This document shows positions 25,348-37,526 of a DNA stretch of 64,000 nucleotides, piece by piece; position 1 is the stretch's first letter; each line of letters begins with the position of its first letter. The stretch is from Thetidibacter halocola. GTDB taxonomy: Bacteria; Pseudomonadota; Alphaproteobacteria; Rhodobacterales; Rhodobacteraceae. The stretch is taken from positions 124,001 through 188,000 of the forward strand of contig NZ_JAGTUU010000001.1 in NCBI RefSeq assembly GCF_018224955.1, written 5' to 3'. The notes under the pieces were generated by a model. That model had not been told where the DNA came from. It searched no databases and saw nothing but the letters and a program-made list of their open reading frames with translations. The position numbers and the translations under genes were made by a program.

Positions 25348-27165
25348 ATGGATTTGCGCAACGTCGCGATCATCGCTCACGTTGACCACGGCAAGACGAC
25401 GCTGGTGGACGAACTGCTGAAACAATCCGGCGCATTCCGCGCCAACCAGGCCGTGGCCGAGCGGGCAATGGACTCGAACGACCTCGAGCGCGAACGCGGC
25501 ATCACCATCCTCGCCAAGTGCACCTCGGTGGAGTGGAAGGGCACGCGGATCAACATAGTCGACACGCCCGGCCACGCCGATTTCGGCGGCGAGGTCGAGC
25601 GCATCCTGAGCATGGTGGACGGTGTGGTTCTGCTGGTCGACGCCGCGGAAGGGCCGATGCCGCAGACCAAGTTCGTGACCTCCAAAGCGCTGGCGCTTGG
25701 CCTGCGCCCGATCGTGGTGCTGAACAAGGTCGACAAGCCCGACGCCGAGCCCGACCGCGCGCTGGACGAGTGCTTTGACCTGTTCGCCAATCTCGACGCC
25801 GACGAGGACCAGCTGGATTTCCCGCATCTCTACGCCTCGGGCCGTGCCGGCTGGGCCGATACCGAGTTGGACGGGTCGCGCAAGAATCTCGACCCGCTGT
25901 TCAAGCTGATCGTGAACCACGTTCCCGCGCCCAAGCAGATCAAGCACCAGAACGAGGATTTCCGGATGCTGGCGACAACGCTGGGCGCCGATCCCTTTGT
26001 CGGGCGGCTCCTGACCGGACGGGTGGAATCCGGCAAGCTGAAGGTCGGCGCGACGGTGCAGGCGCTGTCGCGCATCGGCCAGAAGATAGAGCAGTTCCGC
26101 GTGACCAAGATCCAGGCCTTTCGCGGTCTCCAGATGCGGGACATCGAAGAGGCTCAGGCCGGCGACATCGTCAGCCTGGCCGGCATGTCCAAGGCGACCG
26201 TGGCAGATACGATCTGCGCGCTGGCGGTGGACAAACCGCTAAAGGCGCAGCCGATCGACCCGCCGACCATCACCGTGACCTTCGGCATCAACGACAGCCC
26301 GCTGGCTGGCCGTGACGGCAAGAAGGTGCAGTCGCGGGTGATCCGGGACCGCCTCTACAAGGAGGCGGAATCCAACGTCGCGATCAAGATCAAGGACACG
26401 CCCGGCGGCGAGGCCTTCGAGGTATCGGGGCGCGGCGAACTCCAGATGGGCGTGCTGATCGAGAACATGCGCCGCGAAGGGTTCGAACTGTCGATCTCGC
26501 GGCCGCAGGTCATCCTGAAGGAGACCGACGAAGGCATGATGGAGCCGATCGAAGAGGTCACGATCGACGTCGACGACGACTATTCCGGCGCGGTGATCGA
26601 GAAGGTGACCGGCGCGCGCAAGGGTGAACTGGTCGAGATGCGACCCTCGGGTGTCGGCAAGACGCGGATCATCGCGCATGTGCCGTCACGCGGTCTGATC
26701 GGCTATCACGGCGAGTTCCTGACCGACACGCGCGGCACCGGCGTGCTGAACCGCGTGTTCCACGGCTGGGCGCCGCACAAGGGTCCGATCCCGGGGCGGC
26801 GCGCGGGCGTGCTGATCTCGATGGAGAACGGCGAAGCGGTGGCCTATGCGCTGTGGAACCTCGAAGAGCGCGGACGCATGTTCGTCGAGCCGCAGGAGCA
26901 GGTCTATACCGGCATGATCATCGGCGAGCATTCGCGCGACAACGATCTCGAGGTGAACCCGCTCAAGGGCAAGAAGCTGACCAACGTGCGCGCCTCTGGC
27001 ACCGACGAGGCGGTGCGCCTGACGCCCGTCAGCCGCATGACGCTGGAACAGGCCATCGCCTATATCAACGACGATGAACTGGTCGAGGTGACGCCGAACG
27101 CGATCCGGCTGCGCAAGCGCTACCTGGACCCGCATGAGCGCAAGCGGATGTCGAAATCTCTCTAA
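25348..27165 (+). CDS. typA: Ribosome-associated translational GTPase TypA/BipA
   Basis: This 605-residue translational GTPase has G1 [12 protein letters not shown]2 RERGITI, G3 [11 protein letters not shown] and G4 NKVD. EF-G-like domains III and V follow, then the BipA-specific C-terminal domain ([20 protein letters not shown]). Length matches the family. It acts on the ribosome during stress, cold and 50S assembly. AAAGGA precedes the ATG. Confidence 0.97.
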   Translation: MDLRNVAIIAHVDHGKTTLVDELLKQSGAFRANQAVAERAMDSNDLERERGITILAKCTSVEWKGTRINIVDTPGHADFGGEVERILSMVDGVVLLVDAAEGPMPQTKFVTSKALALGLRPIVVLNKVDKPDAEPDRALDECFDLFANLDADEDQLDFPHLYASGRAGWADTELDGSRKNLDPLFKLIVNHVPAPKQIKHQNEDFRMLATTLGADPFVGRLLTGRVESGKLKVGATVQALSRIGQKIEQFRVTKIQAFRGLQMRDIEEAQAGDIVSLAGMSKATVADTICALAVDKPLKAQPIDPPTITVTFGINDSPLAGRDGKKVQSRVIRDRLYKEAESNVAIKIKDTPGGEAFEVSGRGELQMGVLIENMRREGFELSISRPQVILKETDEGMMEPIEEVTIDVDDDYSGAVIEKVTGARKGELVEMRPSGVGKTRIIAHVPSRGLIGYHGEFLTDTRGTGVLNRVFHGWAPHKGPIPGRRAGVLISMENGEAVAYALWNLEERGRMFVEPQEQVYTGMIIGEHSRDNDLEVNPLKGKKLTNVRASGTDEAVRLTPVSRMTLEQAIAYINDDELVEVTPNAIRLRKRYLDPHERKRMSKSL

Positions 27166-27296
27166 GATGGCGGATGGGCGCCCTGCCCCCGTTTGCTTTC
27201 GCGACTCTCCCAGCGGTTTCCGGGCAAGATGAAGCGGGGGGCCGGCGACATCCCGTCAGGTTGCGCCCGGCCGCGCGCCGGGTCACTCTGGCCGGC

Positions 27297-27956
27297 ATGC
27301 GCCTGATCCCCCTCTTCGCCATACTCGCCGCTGGATCGCTATCGGCGGAACCTCAGCTTTGCGACAACCGGCTGTTCACGGTCGAGGCCGGGGATGCCGG
27401 GCTGCGGCGACAAATCTGCGAACAATCCGACAGCGCATTGACCGTTCTGGCTGATTGCGGCTTGCCAAAGCCCGATCCGGTCCGGGTTCGCGTCGTAGAG
27501 GCGTTCGAAACGGATTGCGTCGGGCTTTTCCACTGCGGCGTGGGCTTGATCGAAGTGCTGGCACCGGAACCGATGACGGAGCGGCAAGCGGATTTCGCCA
27601 TCTTCGCCGAAATCCCGCCACGGGATTTCCAGGCGAGCATCCTGATGCACGAGGTCGCGCATGCGGTTCTGGAAAAGACGCCCTGTCCGGACCGCAATTG
27701 CCTCGTGACGGAGGAGTATTTCGCCTACATGCTGCAAATCCTGTCATTGCCGGATGCCGACCGCGACCGGCTTTCGACGATGCTGCAAGGCAAAGGCGTC
27801 GATCACGGCGCCTATCTGAACGAATTCATCCTGCTGATGGCGCCCGAGAAATTCATTCTGCACGCGTGGGCTCACCTGAGCAGCCGCCCGGATCCCTGCG
27901 CCCATTTGCGCCGGATCGCGGCGGGCGACTTGTCGTTCGACCAAGACGACAATTGA
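27297..27956 (+). CDS. Secreted protein with an HExxH zincin-like motif
   Basis: This 219-residue protein has a probable signal peptide (MRLIPLFAILAAGSLSA). It contains SILMHEVAHAVLEKTPC near residue 121, a textbook HExxH zinc motif, with an acidic region TEEYFAYMLQ about 20 residues later that could supply the third ligand. Six or more cysteines suggest disulfides. The ATG at 27297 was chosen because it gives the signal peptide; the frame is open upstream to 27174. I do not recognise a characterised family beyond a Rhodobacteraceae-type hypothetical. A small secreted metallopeptidase is the reasonable guess. Confidence 0.65.
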   Translation: MRLIPLFAILAAGSLSAEPQLCDNRLFTVEAGDAGLRRQICEQSDSALTVLADCGLPKPDPVRVRVVEAFETDCVGLFHCGVGLIEVLAPEPMTERQADFAIFAEIPPRDFQASILMHEVAHAVLEKTPCPDRNCLVTEEYFAYMLQILSLPDADRDRLSTMLQGKGVDHGAYLNEFILLMAPEKFILHAWAHLSSRPDPCAHLRRIAAGDLSFDQDDN

Positions 27957-27990
27957 CTGTCACGCAAGGGCCCCGCGCCCCGGCGACGCT

Positions 27991-28278
27991 TTACTCGGCG
28001 ATTTCGACCACCATCAACTCGCGCTCGGATGCGCCGCGGGCGTGGTTTAGCGCGGCCTGGTAGGCGTCGGACTTGTAGCACTCCACCGCCGCCTCGAGCG
28101 AGGGGAAGCGCGCCACCACATTGCGCGGGCGTTCCTTGCCCTCGAGCTGCACGAAGCGCGCGCCGCGGGCGATGAAGGTGCCGCCATGCGCCGCGATGGC
28201 CGGGCCCGCAAGTTCGGCATATTTGCCGTAGGCCTCGGGGTCGGTGACGGTGACATGAGCGATCCAGAGTGCGGGCAT
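27991..28278 (-). CDS. DUF1330 family protein
   Basis: This 95-residue protein has a dimeric alpha/beta-barrel fold: ALWIAHVTVTDPEAYGKYAE, then GTFIARGARFVQLEGKERP and VVARFPSLEAAVECYKSDAY. The family is widespread and its function is unclear. It follows alaS by five bases on the same strand, so it is co-transcribed. Confidence 0.88.
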   Translation of the reverse strand: MPALWIAHVTVTDPEAYGKYAELAGPAIAAHGGTFIARGARFVQLEGKERPRNVVARFPSLEAAVECYKSDAYQAALNHARGASERELMVVEIAE

Positions 28279-28283
28279 GGGTG

Positions 28284-30959
<2,676 letters not shown>

Positions 30960-31034
30960 GGCGGGGGCCTCATGATCGTGTTCGGCGCATCATGTATCGC
31001 CGGGTTGACGCGGTGTCCATAAGCGGGAACGAGA

Positions 31035-31060
31035 ACGGGGCGCCGCGTCCGACGCCCCGT
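31035..31060 (-). terminator. Hairpin downstream of recA
   Basis: ACGGGGCG (31035-31042) pairs with CGCCCCGT (31053-31060) across a 10-base loop, about 70 bases past the recA stop on the minus strand. It is a candidate terminator separating recA from alaS. Confidence 0.45.
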
Positions 31061-31132
31061 CCCCGGGTATTCTCGGCCGCCCGTCGGCGACCGTGGGGGG
31101 CTGCTGTCCCCGTCAGCGGCTTTCGGGGGGCA

Positions 31133-32203
31133 TCAGCCCTCCATCACCTCTTCGCCATCATCGTCACCCATGTGGAAGTCGAGCCCATGCGCGGCACGGA
31201 TCTTGTCCTCGATCTCCATCGCGATCTGGGTGTTTTCCTTGAGATAGGTCTTGGCATTCTCGCGGCCCTGGCCGATCCGCTCGTCGCCATAGGAATACCA
31301 GGCGCCGGATTTCTCGACCACGCCCGCCTTGACGCCAAGATCCAGCAATTCGCCGGTCTTGGAAATACCCTCGCCATACATGATGTCGAATTCGACCTGC
31401 TTGAACGGCGGGGCGACCTTGTTCTTGACCACCTTGACGCGCGTGGCGTTGCCCACCACCTCGTCGCGGTCCTTGATCGAGCCGATGCGGCGGATGTCGA
31501 GACGCACCGAGCTGTAGAACTTCAGCGCGTTGCCACCCGTCGTGGTTTCCGGGCTGCCGAACATCACCCCGATCTTCATCCGGATCTGGTTGATGAAGAT
31601 CACCATGCAGTTCGAACGGCTGATCGAGCCGGTCAGCTTGCGCATGGCCTGGCTCATCAGGCGGGCCTGGACGCCCACGTTGCTGTCGCCCATATCGCCT
31701 TCGAGTTCCGATTTCGGGGTCAGCGCGGCGACCGAATCGACCACCACCATGCTGACCGCACCCGAGCGCACCAGCGTGTCGGTGATCTCCAGCGCCTGTT
31801 CGCCGGTGTCGGGCTGCGAGATCAGCAGCTCGCTCAGGTCGATACCCAGCTTCTTGGCGTATTGCGGGTCCAGCGCGTGTTCGGCGTCGACAAAGGCGCA
31901 GACACCACCCTTCTTCTGTTCCTCGGCGATGCAATGCAGCGTCAGCGTGGTCTTGCCGGAAGATTCGGGGCCGTAGATCTCAATGATGCGGCCCTTGGGC
32001 AGGCCGCCGATCCCCAGCGCGATGTCGAGACCCAAGGAGCCGGTCGAGGTCGCCTCGATGTCCTTCATGGTGTGCTCGCCACCCAGCTTCATGATCGAGC
32101 CCTTGCCGAACTGCCGTTCGATCTGGGCCAAGGCGCTGTCGAGCGCCTTCTGCTTGTCTGCGTTGCGCTTGTTGTCCATGCTCAGAAGATCTGCCGTTGC
32201 CAT
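31133..32203 (-). CDS. recA: Recombinase A
   Basis: This 356-residue protein has Walker [10 protein letters not shown], the Walker B region [15 protein letters not shown]-binding loop residues [15 protein letters not shown] and an acidic C-terminal tail ([11 protein letters not shown]). It catalyses homologous recombination and triggers LexA cleavage. The start at 32203 ([19 protein letters not shown]) was taken over the longer frame; an internal ATG at 32179 is possible. An SOS box lies 50 bases upstream. Confidence 0.97.
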   Translation of the reverse strand: MATADLLSMDNKRNADKQKALDSALAQIERQFGKGSIMKLGGEHTMKDIEATSTGSLGLDIALGIGGLPKGRIIEIYGPESSGKTTLTLHCIAEEQKKGGVCAFVDAEHALDPQYAKKLGIDLSELLISQPDTGEQALEITDTLVRSGAVSMVVVDSVAALTPKSELEGDMGDSNVGVQARLMSQAMRKLTGSISRSNCMVIFINQIRMKIGVMFGSPETTTGGNALKFYSSVRLDIRRIGSIKDRDEVVGNATRVKVVKNKVAPPFKQVEFDIMYGEGISKTGELLDLGVKAGVVEKSGAWYSYGDERIGQGRENAKTYLKENTQIAMEIEDKIRAAHGLDFHMGDDDGEEVMEG

Positions 32204-32252
32204 GTTTCCAGCCCTTATTCCACACGCCGCCGGGCGCGTCCATTGCGGTTTT

Positions 32253-32267
32253 GTTCGCTTCTTGTTC
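32253..32267. promoter_or_regulatory. Alphaproteobacterial SOS (LexA) box upstream of recA
   Basis: GTTCGCTTCTTGTTC is an exact GTTC-N7-GTTC, the LexA-binding consensus of Rhodobacter and related alphaproteobacteria. It lies 50 bases before the recA start and predicts DNA-damage induction. Confidence 0.85.
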
Positions 32268-32379
32268 TTCGCCCTGTATGAGATCAAAAAGAGAACATTT
32301 CAAGTCAAATCTGTTCTTTCCCAGAGTGGCGCAGCTTGGTTAAACAAAGGTTGACGAAGATGCGGGTGGAGGCTGGGCG

Positions 32380-32976
32380 ATGATGATTTTCTGGAAGGCG
32401 AGGCTTGTCTTCCTCGCCGTGCCCAAGACCGGCACCACGGCCTACCAGGCGGCGCTGGGCCCACTGGCGGCGATCACGGTCGCGGACCCGCCCGAGCTGA
32501 AACACGCACCGGTCTATCGTTACAACCGCTTCTTCCGCCCCATGATGGAGAAGATGGGCGCGGATGACATGGACATCCTCGCCGTGATCAGAGAGCCCGT
32601 GTCCTGGCTGGGTTCGTGGTATCGCTATCGCCAGCGGTCCTTCCTGGATGGCAAGGCCGTCTCGACCCGCGATATCAGCTTTGACGATTTCTGCCGCGCC
32701 TGGGCAGGCGAGCGGCGGCCAGCCTTCGCGGACGTGGGCGACCAGTCGAAATTCGTCGAGGCGCGGCCCAACGGTGTCGCCGTGACCCACCTGTTCCAAT
32801 ACGAGGATCAGGCCCGCCTGCTGGGTTTTCTCGAGGAGCGGCTGTGCACCCGGATCGACCTGCCGCGCGAGAACGTTTCGCCCCGCCGCGACCTGGCGCT
32901 GACACCGGAAACGGAGGCGCTTCTGCACAAGACCCGCGCAGCGGAGTTCGAGCTGTGGCTGCGCGCCGGGGCGTGA
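32380..32976 (+). CDS. Sulfotransferase-family-like protein
   Basis: This 198-residue protein has the start LVFLAVPKTGTTAYQAAL, which matches the phosphosulfate-binding loop (PKTGTT) of sulfotransferases. The second cofactor region is VIREPVSWLGSWYRYR near residue 71. It is shorter than most sulfotransferases and lacks an obvious acceptor domain. GGAGG precedes the ATG. It is convergent with cckA, with only three bases between their ends. The acceptor substrate is unknown. Confidence 0.7.
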   Translation: MMIFWKARLVFLAVPKTGTTAYQAALGPLAAITVADPPELKHAPVYRYNRFFRPMMEKMGADDMDILAVIREPVSWLGSWYRYRQRSFLDGKAVSTRDISFDDFCRAWAGERRPAFADVGDQSKFVEARPNGVAVTHLFQYEDQARLLGFLEERLCTRIDLPRENVSPRRDLALTPETEALLHKTRAAEFELWLRAGA

Positions 32977-32979
32977 CGG

Positions 32980-35274
32980 TCAGTTCAGCTGGCTGTGCAC
33001 GGTTTCCGTGAGTTCCGACAGCGAAAACGGCTTCGGCAGGAAGACCGAGTTCGGGATCGCCTCGCGCCCCTCGCCAAAGGCGTCCTCGGCATAACCCGAG
33101 ACGAAGACCACGCGCACGTCGGGCCGGGTCAGCCGCGCCTTGCGCACCCAGGTGGGGCCATCCATGCCGGGCATCACCACGTCGGTCACGAAGACATCGA
33201 CCGCCATCCCGTCATCGTCGAGCATCGCCAGCGCCTCTTCGGCGGTCTCGGCCTCGATCACCGTATAGCCGCGCAGGCGTAGCGCGCGGGCGGCAAAGGC
33301 GCGCACCGGCGCCTCGTCCTCGACCAGCAGGACAACGCCGGACCCTTTCTCGGGCAGCTTGCGCGCCTGTTCCTGGCGCACCGCGACCTCCGCCGAGGCC
33401 TGCTTTTCATGCGCCGGGAAGAACAAGGTGAAACAGGTGCCCTGCCCCAGCACGCTGTCGACAAAGACATAGCCGCCGGATTGCTTGACGATGCCGTAGA
33501 CGGTGGACAGGCCAAGGCCGGTGCCCTCGCCGGTGTTCTTGGTGGTGAAGAACGGCTCGAACACCTTTTGCAGCTTGTCGGGCGGGATGCCGATGCCCTC
33601 GTCGCTGACGCGGACGCAGACATAGGTGCCCGGCGGCACCACGGCGCGATCGCGCGCGAGACGCTCGCGCAGAACCCGCCGCTCTGTCTCGATCACGATC
33701 TCGCCGCCTTCGGGCATGGCGTCACGGGCGTTCACAACAAGGTTCATCATCACCTGTTCCAGCTGCCGCCGGTCGCCCCGCACGGGAGGCAGGATCGGGT
33801 CGTGGCGCAGGGTCAGGCGCACCTTTTCGCCCACCAGCCGGTTCAGCAGATGGGTCAGGTCCGACAGCGTGTCACGCAGGTCGAGGATCTCGGGCCGCAT
33901 CGTCTGCTTGCGGGAGAAGGCCAGAAGTTGGCCGACCAACGCGGCGGCGCGATTGGCGTTCTGGTTGATCTGCACCAGATCGCCATAGTCCGGATCGCCC
34001 TGGTCGTGGCGCAGCAACAACAGGTCGCAATGCCCTGAAATCGCGGTCAGAAGGTTGTTGAAGTCATGCGCTACACCGCCGGCCAGCTGGCCGATCGCCT
34101 GCATCTTCTGGCTTTGCACGAATTGCGCCTCGAGCGTCTTGAGCTCGGTCGCATCGTTCAGCACCGCGATCAGCGCCGGCGTGCCATCCTCGACGATGCG
34201 GTTCAACGTGACCTGGACAAACACCTCGCGGTCGGGCCGGGTCAGGCGCAGGAATTCGGACTTGTGCTGGCCGCGGCCCTCGGCCGCGTCCTCGAGCCAG
34301 CTGTGCAGCGCGCGGCCAAGCCCCTCCATGTAGTCGGCCAGGTTGGCGTCCTTGTCCTCGGCCAGGTCCAGCAGGCGGCGGGCCTGAGGATTGGCGCGCA
34401 ACACCGTGCCATCGGAGGAAACCTTGACCAGCGGGACCGGAAGCGTGTCGAACCCGCCCTCGGCGCCATTGTCCGGCCCGTCAGCCTCGATCCGCGACAA
34501 CACGATCTCCTGCCGGCCCGCACCGATGTCGGAGGCATGGACAAGCACGCGACGCGGCGCACCGCCATCCGCCGCCAGCAGATGCACGCCACCGGGGCGC
34601 AGCGGCATGTCCGTGATCACCTCGGACAGGTTGCGCACCCGCCCGCCAAGAAGCGCGCGGGCATCGGCGTTCATATAGAGGATCGCGCCATTGCGCCCGG
34701 TGGTCAGCGTCGGGTGATCACTGCGTCGCGTCGCGCCACGGCGGATCGCCTCGGGCTCCAGCCGCCAGAGCAGCAGGCCATGGGGCAAGCGGCGAACATG
34801 CACGCGGAACCCCTCGGCATGGCTGGTGATGTCCTCGAAAACCGGTTCGCCGGCGAGGCTTTTCTGCTGCAGGCGGAACACCACCCCCTCGGCATTTGCG
34901 AAGATTGCGCGCAGAAGCTCCGAGAGGGTCTGGCTGGACCCGGGGGCAAAACGATCCTGCGCAGCGCGGTTGACGTGCAGCAACCGGCCGGACTCATCGG
35001 CGAAGAAGCAATAGCCAGGGTCGTTTTCCATGATCGCCACGGCCAGCGCGCGCAGACCTCGGCGACGGCTGGCCTGCACAATGGCGATCACCGCCCAGCC
35101 CAGGCCCATCGCGCCAAGCGCCCCGGCACTGGACAGCGCCGCAATGCGCAGCCCCGGATCGGGCAGGAGCAGCGCCAACAGCGTCGCTGCCATGGCGAGC
35201 ACGAACAGGAAAGCGGCCCCACGCCCGCCTGCCCGACGCTCGCCCGAAGGCATGCTTGCGATGGTCCGTTGCAA
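32980..35274 (-). CDS. cckA: CckA-type hybrid histidine kinase
   Basis: This roughly 764-residue protein has two N-terminal membrane helices, PAS-like sensor regions, and a dimerisation/phosphoacceptor helix ([19 protein letters not shown]). An HATPase domain ([27 protein letters not shown]) and a C-terminal receiver ([37 protein letters not shown]) complete it. In alphaproteobacteria CckA phosphorylates CtrA through ChpT and controls the cell cycle, motility and gene-transfer-agent production. A TTG at 35274 has a good AGGGG site and is used here; an ATG at 35253 is the alternative. A CtrA consensus lies just upstream. Confidence 0.92.
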   Translation of the reverse strand: MQRTIASMPSGERRAGGRGAAFLFVLAMAATLLALLLPDPGLRIAALSSAGALGAMGLGWAVIAIVQASRRRGLRALAVAIMENDPGYCFFADESGRLLHVNRAAQDRFAPGSSQTLSELLRAIFANAEGVVFRLQQKSLAGEPVFEDITSHAEGFRVHVRRLPHGLLLWRLEPEAIRRGATRRSDHPTLTTGRNGAILYMNADARALLGGRVRNLSEVITDMPLRPGGVHLLAADGGAPRRVLVHASDIGAGRQEIVLSRIEADGPDNGAEGGFDTLPVPLVKVSSDGTVLRANPQARRLLDLAEDKDANLADYMEGLGRALHSWLEDAAEGRGQHKSEFLRLTRPDREVFVQVTLNRIVEDGTPALIAVLNDATELKTLEAQFVQSQKMQAIGQLAGGVAHDFNNLLTAISGHCDLLLLRHDQGDPDYGDLVQINQNANRAAALVGQLLAFSRKQTMRPEILDLRDTLSDLTHLLNRLVGEKVRLTLRHDPILPPVRGDRRQLEQVMMNLVVNARDAMPEGGEIVIETERRVLRERLARDRAVVPPGTYVCVRVSDEGIGIPPDKLQKVFEPFFTTKNTGEGTGLGLSTVYGIVKQSGGYVFVDSVLGQGTCFTLFFPAHEKQASAEVAVRQEQARKLPEKGSGVVLLVEDEAPVRAFAARALRLRGYTVIEAETAEEALAMLDDDGMAVDVFVTDVVMPGMDGPTWVRKARLTRPDVRVVFVSGYAEDAFGEGREAIPNSVFLPKPFSLSELTETVHSQLN

Positions 35275-35327
35275 CGATATCCCCTGACCGCGATCCGAAT
35301 CCTTCGCGATTATGGTGCGCACAGTCC

Positions 35328-35342
35328 TTAAACAATGGTTAA
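35328..35342. promoter_or_regulatory. CtrA-binding consensus upstream of cckA
   Basis: TTAAACAATGGTTAA is an exact TTAA-N7-TTAA, the full CtrA box, located 54 bases before the proposed cckA start and in the gap before the RsmB-type gene. It suggests that CtrA controls the kinase that activates it. Confidence 0.7.
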
Positions 35343-35377
35343 CCGAAATCGGCGCCGCAACCATTAGTTGTGCTCGT

Positions 35378-36529
35378 TTACGTTTCCCGGCGCAGAACCG
35401 CCACATATAGGCCATCGCCCTCGTCGGAGGGCAGGAACTGCCGGTCGTTGTCCACCGACCAACCCGTCACGCGGTCCAGAAACCCGTCGACCTGCGCCCC
35501 GTTCTCGTCTCGCAGGACGGAACAGGTCGCATAGGCCAGCGCGCCACCCGGTGCGACAAGGGCCGCGCAGGTGTCGAGAATCTCCGCCTGAACCGCCATA
35601 AGCCGCGTGAGGTCCACGGGCGTCAGGCGCCACTTGGCCTCGGGCGCGCGGCGCCACGCCCCGCTGCCGGAACAGGGAACATCGCAAAGCACCAGGTCGT
35701 ATCCAGACGCTGGCGATGCGACGATGCGAATGTCGGCTTCGGCACGAAGGGCGCGCTGCGGCAGGTCGGCCATGCGACGGGGATCGGCATCGTGGGCCTC
35801 GACCGGGGCAAGCGTCCGTGCGGCCATGGCCAGGGCCTTGCCGCCGCCGCCGGCGCAATAGTCGAGCACACGCATCCCCGGCCCCAATGGAAGGGCATCG
35901 ACCACCGCCTGGCTGGCGGCGTCCTGCAATTCGACCAGGCCCTCGGCATAGGCACGGCTGCCGGACAGGCGGCGCGCGCCCTCGACGACCCGCAGCGCGG
36001 TACCGGACAGCGCCGAGACCTGGGTCTCGATCCCTTCGGCGGCCAGCGCGGCGCGGGCCGCATCGCGGCCGCCGCGCAGCAGGTTGACGCGCAGGAAGAC
36101 TGGCGCGCGGTGGCGCAGCGCCTCGGCCACGGCCCGTGGATCGTCGAGCGAGGCGGCAAGGCGGTCGAACAGCCAGTCGGGCAGGTCCAGCGCGCTGGCG
36201 CCCTGCGGCTCGATCCCGCCTGCCCGTTCCTCGACCGACAGCGGCGCGGGCGCATGGCCCTCGCCTGTGAACAGCGTGTCGGGGTCGGTTTCCTGCTGCC
36301 GCAACAGGCCGAGCATGCGTCCCCGCCCGGTCTCGGCGCCGCCCTGCGCGGCGGTGCTGCGCCAGCGCCGCAGCACATCGAACACGTGGTCCCGTACTGC
36401 GGCGCGATCCTTGGACCCGGCAAAGCGCGAGGCGCGCGCCCAGTTGGTCAGCGCGCGCTCGGCGGCGTCTCCGGCGGCAATGCGGTCGAGGATCTCGATG
36501 GCGGCCTGGATGCGGGCGCCGGGGGTCAT
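35378..36529 (-). CDS. RsmB-type 16S rRNA cytosine-C5 methyltransferase
   Basis: This 383-residue RNA m5C methyltransferase has an N-terminal NusB/RsmB-like helical region. The SAM site is VLDYCAGGGGKALAMA near residue 225, and the two catalytic-cysteine motifs are DVPCSGSGAWRR and ATCSVLRDEN. It probably methylates C967 of 16S rRNA. The start at 36529 overlaps the stop of the MBL hydrolase as ATGA, so the two are coupled. It is somewhat shorter than E. coli RsmB. Confidence 0.87.
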   Translation of the reverse strand: MTPGARIQAAIEILDRIAAGDAAERALTNWARASRFAGSKDRAAVRDHVFDVLRRWRSTAAQGGAETGRGRMLGLLRQQETDPDTLFTGEGHAPAPLSVEERAGGIEPQGASALDLPDWLFDRLAASLDDPRAVAEALRHRAPVFLRVNLLRGGRDAARAALAAEGIETQVSALSGTALRVVEGARRLSGSRAYAEGLVELQDAASQAVVDALPLGPGMRVLDYCAGGGGKALAMAARTLAPVEAHDADPRRMADLPQRALRAEADIRIVASPASGYDLVLCDVPCSGSGAWRRAPEAKWRLTPVDLTRLMAVQAEILDTCAALVAPGGALAYATCSVLRDENGAQVDGFLDRVTGWSVDNDRQFLPSDEGDGLYVAVLRRET

Positions 36530-37308
36530 GCGGGCACCGTCCGAAAGCCCCGGCCGTCGCGCTGTGCCCGAAGGAACCGCGCACCGATGCCATGGCTGCC
36601 GGACCAGACCGCGCCGGTGTCCGCCAGCCAGTCCAGCGCGGCGCGGCGGCTTTGGGCGGCCTGTGCCGCATCGACGTCGAACCTCGGGCCCAGACCGGGG
36701 TCCGGAAGTTGCACGGCAAAGCTGTGCAGGATGTCGGCCACGAGGGCGAACCCGTCTCCGATGTGCAGGCCGCAATGGCCCGGCGTGTGCCCGGGCAGGT
36801 GCCAGACGCGCAGGCCACCCGGCAGGATGTGGCCATCGGTCATCGGGGTGATGCGCCCGGCATAGGCGTTCAACATGACGGAAGCGGGCCCTTCGCCCGC
36901 GCCGAAATGCGCGATATCGGCGGGATGGACAAGGACCTGCGCGTTCGGAAAGGCGGGCTTGCCGTCCAGCACCGCACCGCCACAATGATCGCCATGCAGG
37001 TGGGTGAAGATTAGGGTGCGCACATGCTCCGCCGCGACACCCAGATCGGCCATCCGCGCGGGAAGATGCCCTGCGCCCGCGCCGAACAGCGTTCCACAGC
37101 CTGCATCGACCAGGTCCACCGCCCCGTCCGGGTGGCGCAGCAGGTAGACGTTGAAAGCCGTGTCCATCGTCTGCAGCCCCGCCGCCGCAAGCCGCGCCGC
37201 CCGCGTGGCGTCGTCGAGCGCCGGAAAGGTCGCGGCGTCAAAGCTCTTGGTGCCGTCCTCGAGGCACCAGACCTCGATCCCTTCGGCGATGAACCGCTGT
37301 GCCTGCAT
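36526..37308 (-). CDS. Metallo-beta-lactamase-fold hydrolase
   Basis: This 260-residue protein has the binuclear metal motif THLHGDHCGGAV near residue 93. Further ligands are in LPGHTPGHCGLHIGDG and LVADILHS. It belongs to the broad MBL-fold group that includes lactonases and glyoxalase II-like enzymes. Substrate is not predictable. It is the first gene of a two-gene unit with the RsmB-type methyltransferase. About 218 bases separate it from the SecA-like gene upstream, with no gene between. Confidence 0.88.
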   Translation of the reverse strand: MQAQRFIAEGIEVWCLEDGTKSFDAATFPALDDATRAARLAAAGLQTMDTAFNVYLLRHPDGAVDLVDAGCGTLFGAGAGHLPARMADLGVAAEHVRTLIFTHLHGDHCGGAVLDGKPAFPNAQVLVHPADIAHFGAGEGPASVMLNAYAGRITPMTDGHILPGGLRVWHLPGHTPGHCGLHIGDGFALVADILHSFAVQLPDPGLGPRFDVDAAQAAQSRRAALDWLADTGAVWSGSHGIGARFLRAQRDGRGFRTVPA

Positions 37309-37526
37309 GAGACGATCCCGTGTTCTCGGCCCCGTGCGGGCGGTCCGCGCATCTGGCGCGGATCCCCTTGCCGATGGCCCCTGGTTTCCTTCAGCCTGTC
37401 GCCCGGCTCGCCTCGGTCGATGCCGGGTTCACGGCATCTGAGGCAGGGCGGTAGTCACCCCGGCTGTATCCGGCGCTGCCACGCAGGGTCAAGGATCTTG
37501 CCCCGGGTCGACGGGCCCGGCGCGGA

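Noticed and set aside
32293-32316. GAAC...GTTC inverted pair upstream of recA as a second SOS box
   Set aside because: The spacing and orientation do not match GTTC-N7-GTTC.
32340-32354. Near-match to a CtrA box (TTAA-N7-TTGA) before the sulfotransferase-like gene
   Set aside because: It has one mismatch in the second half-site and no functional link. It is much weaker than the exact site before cckA.
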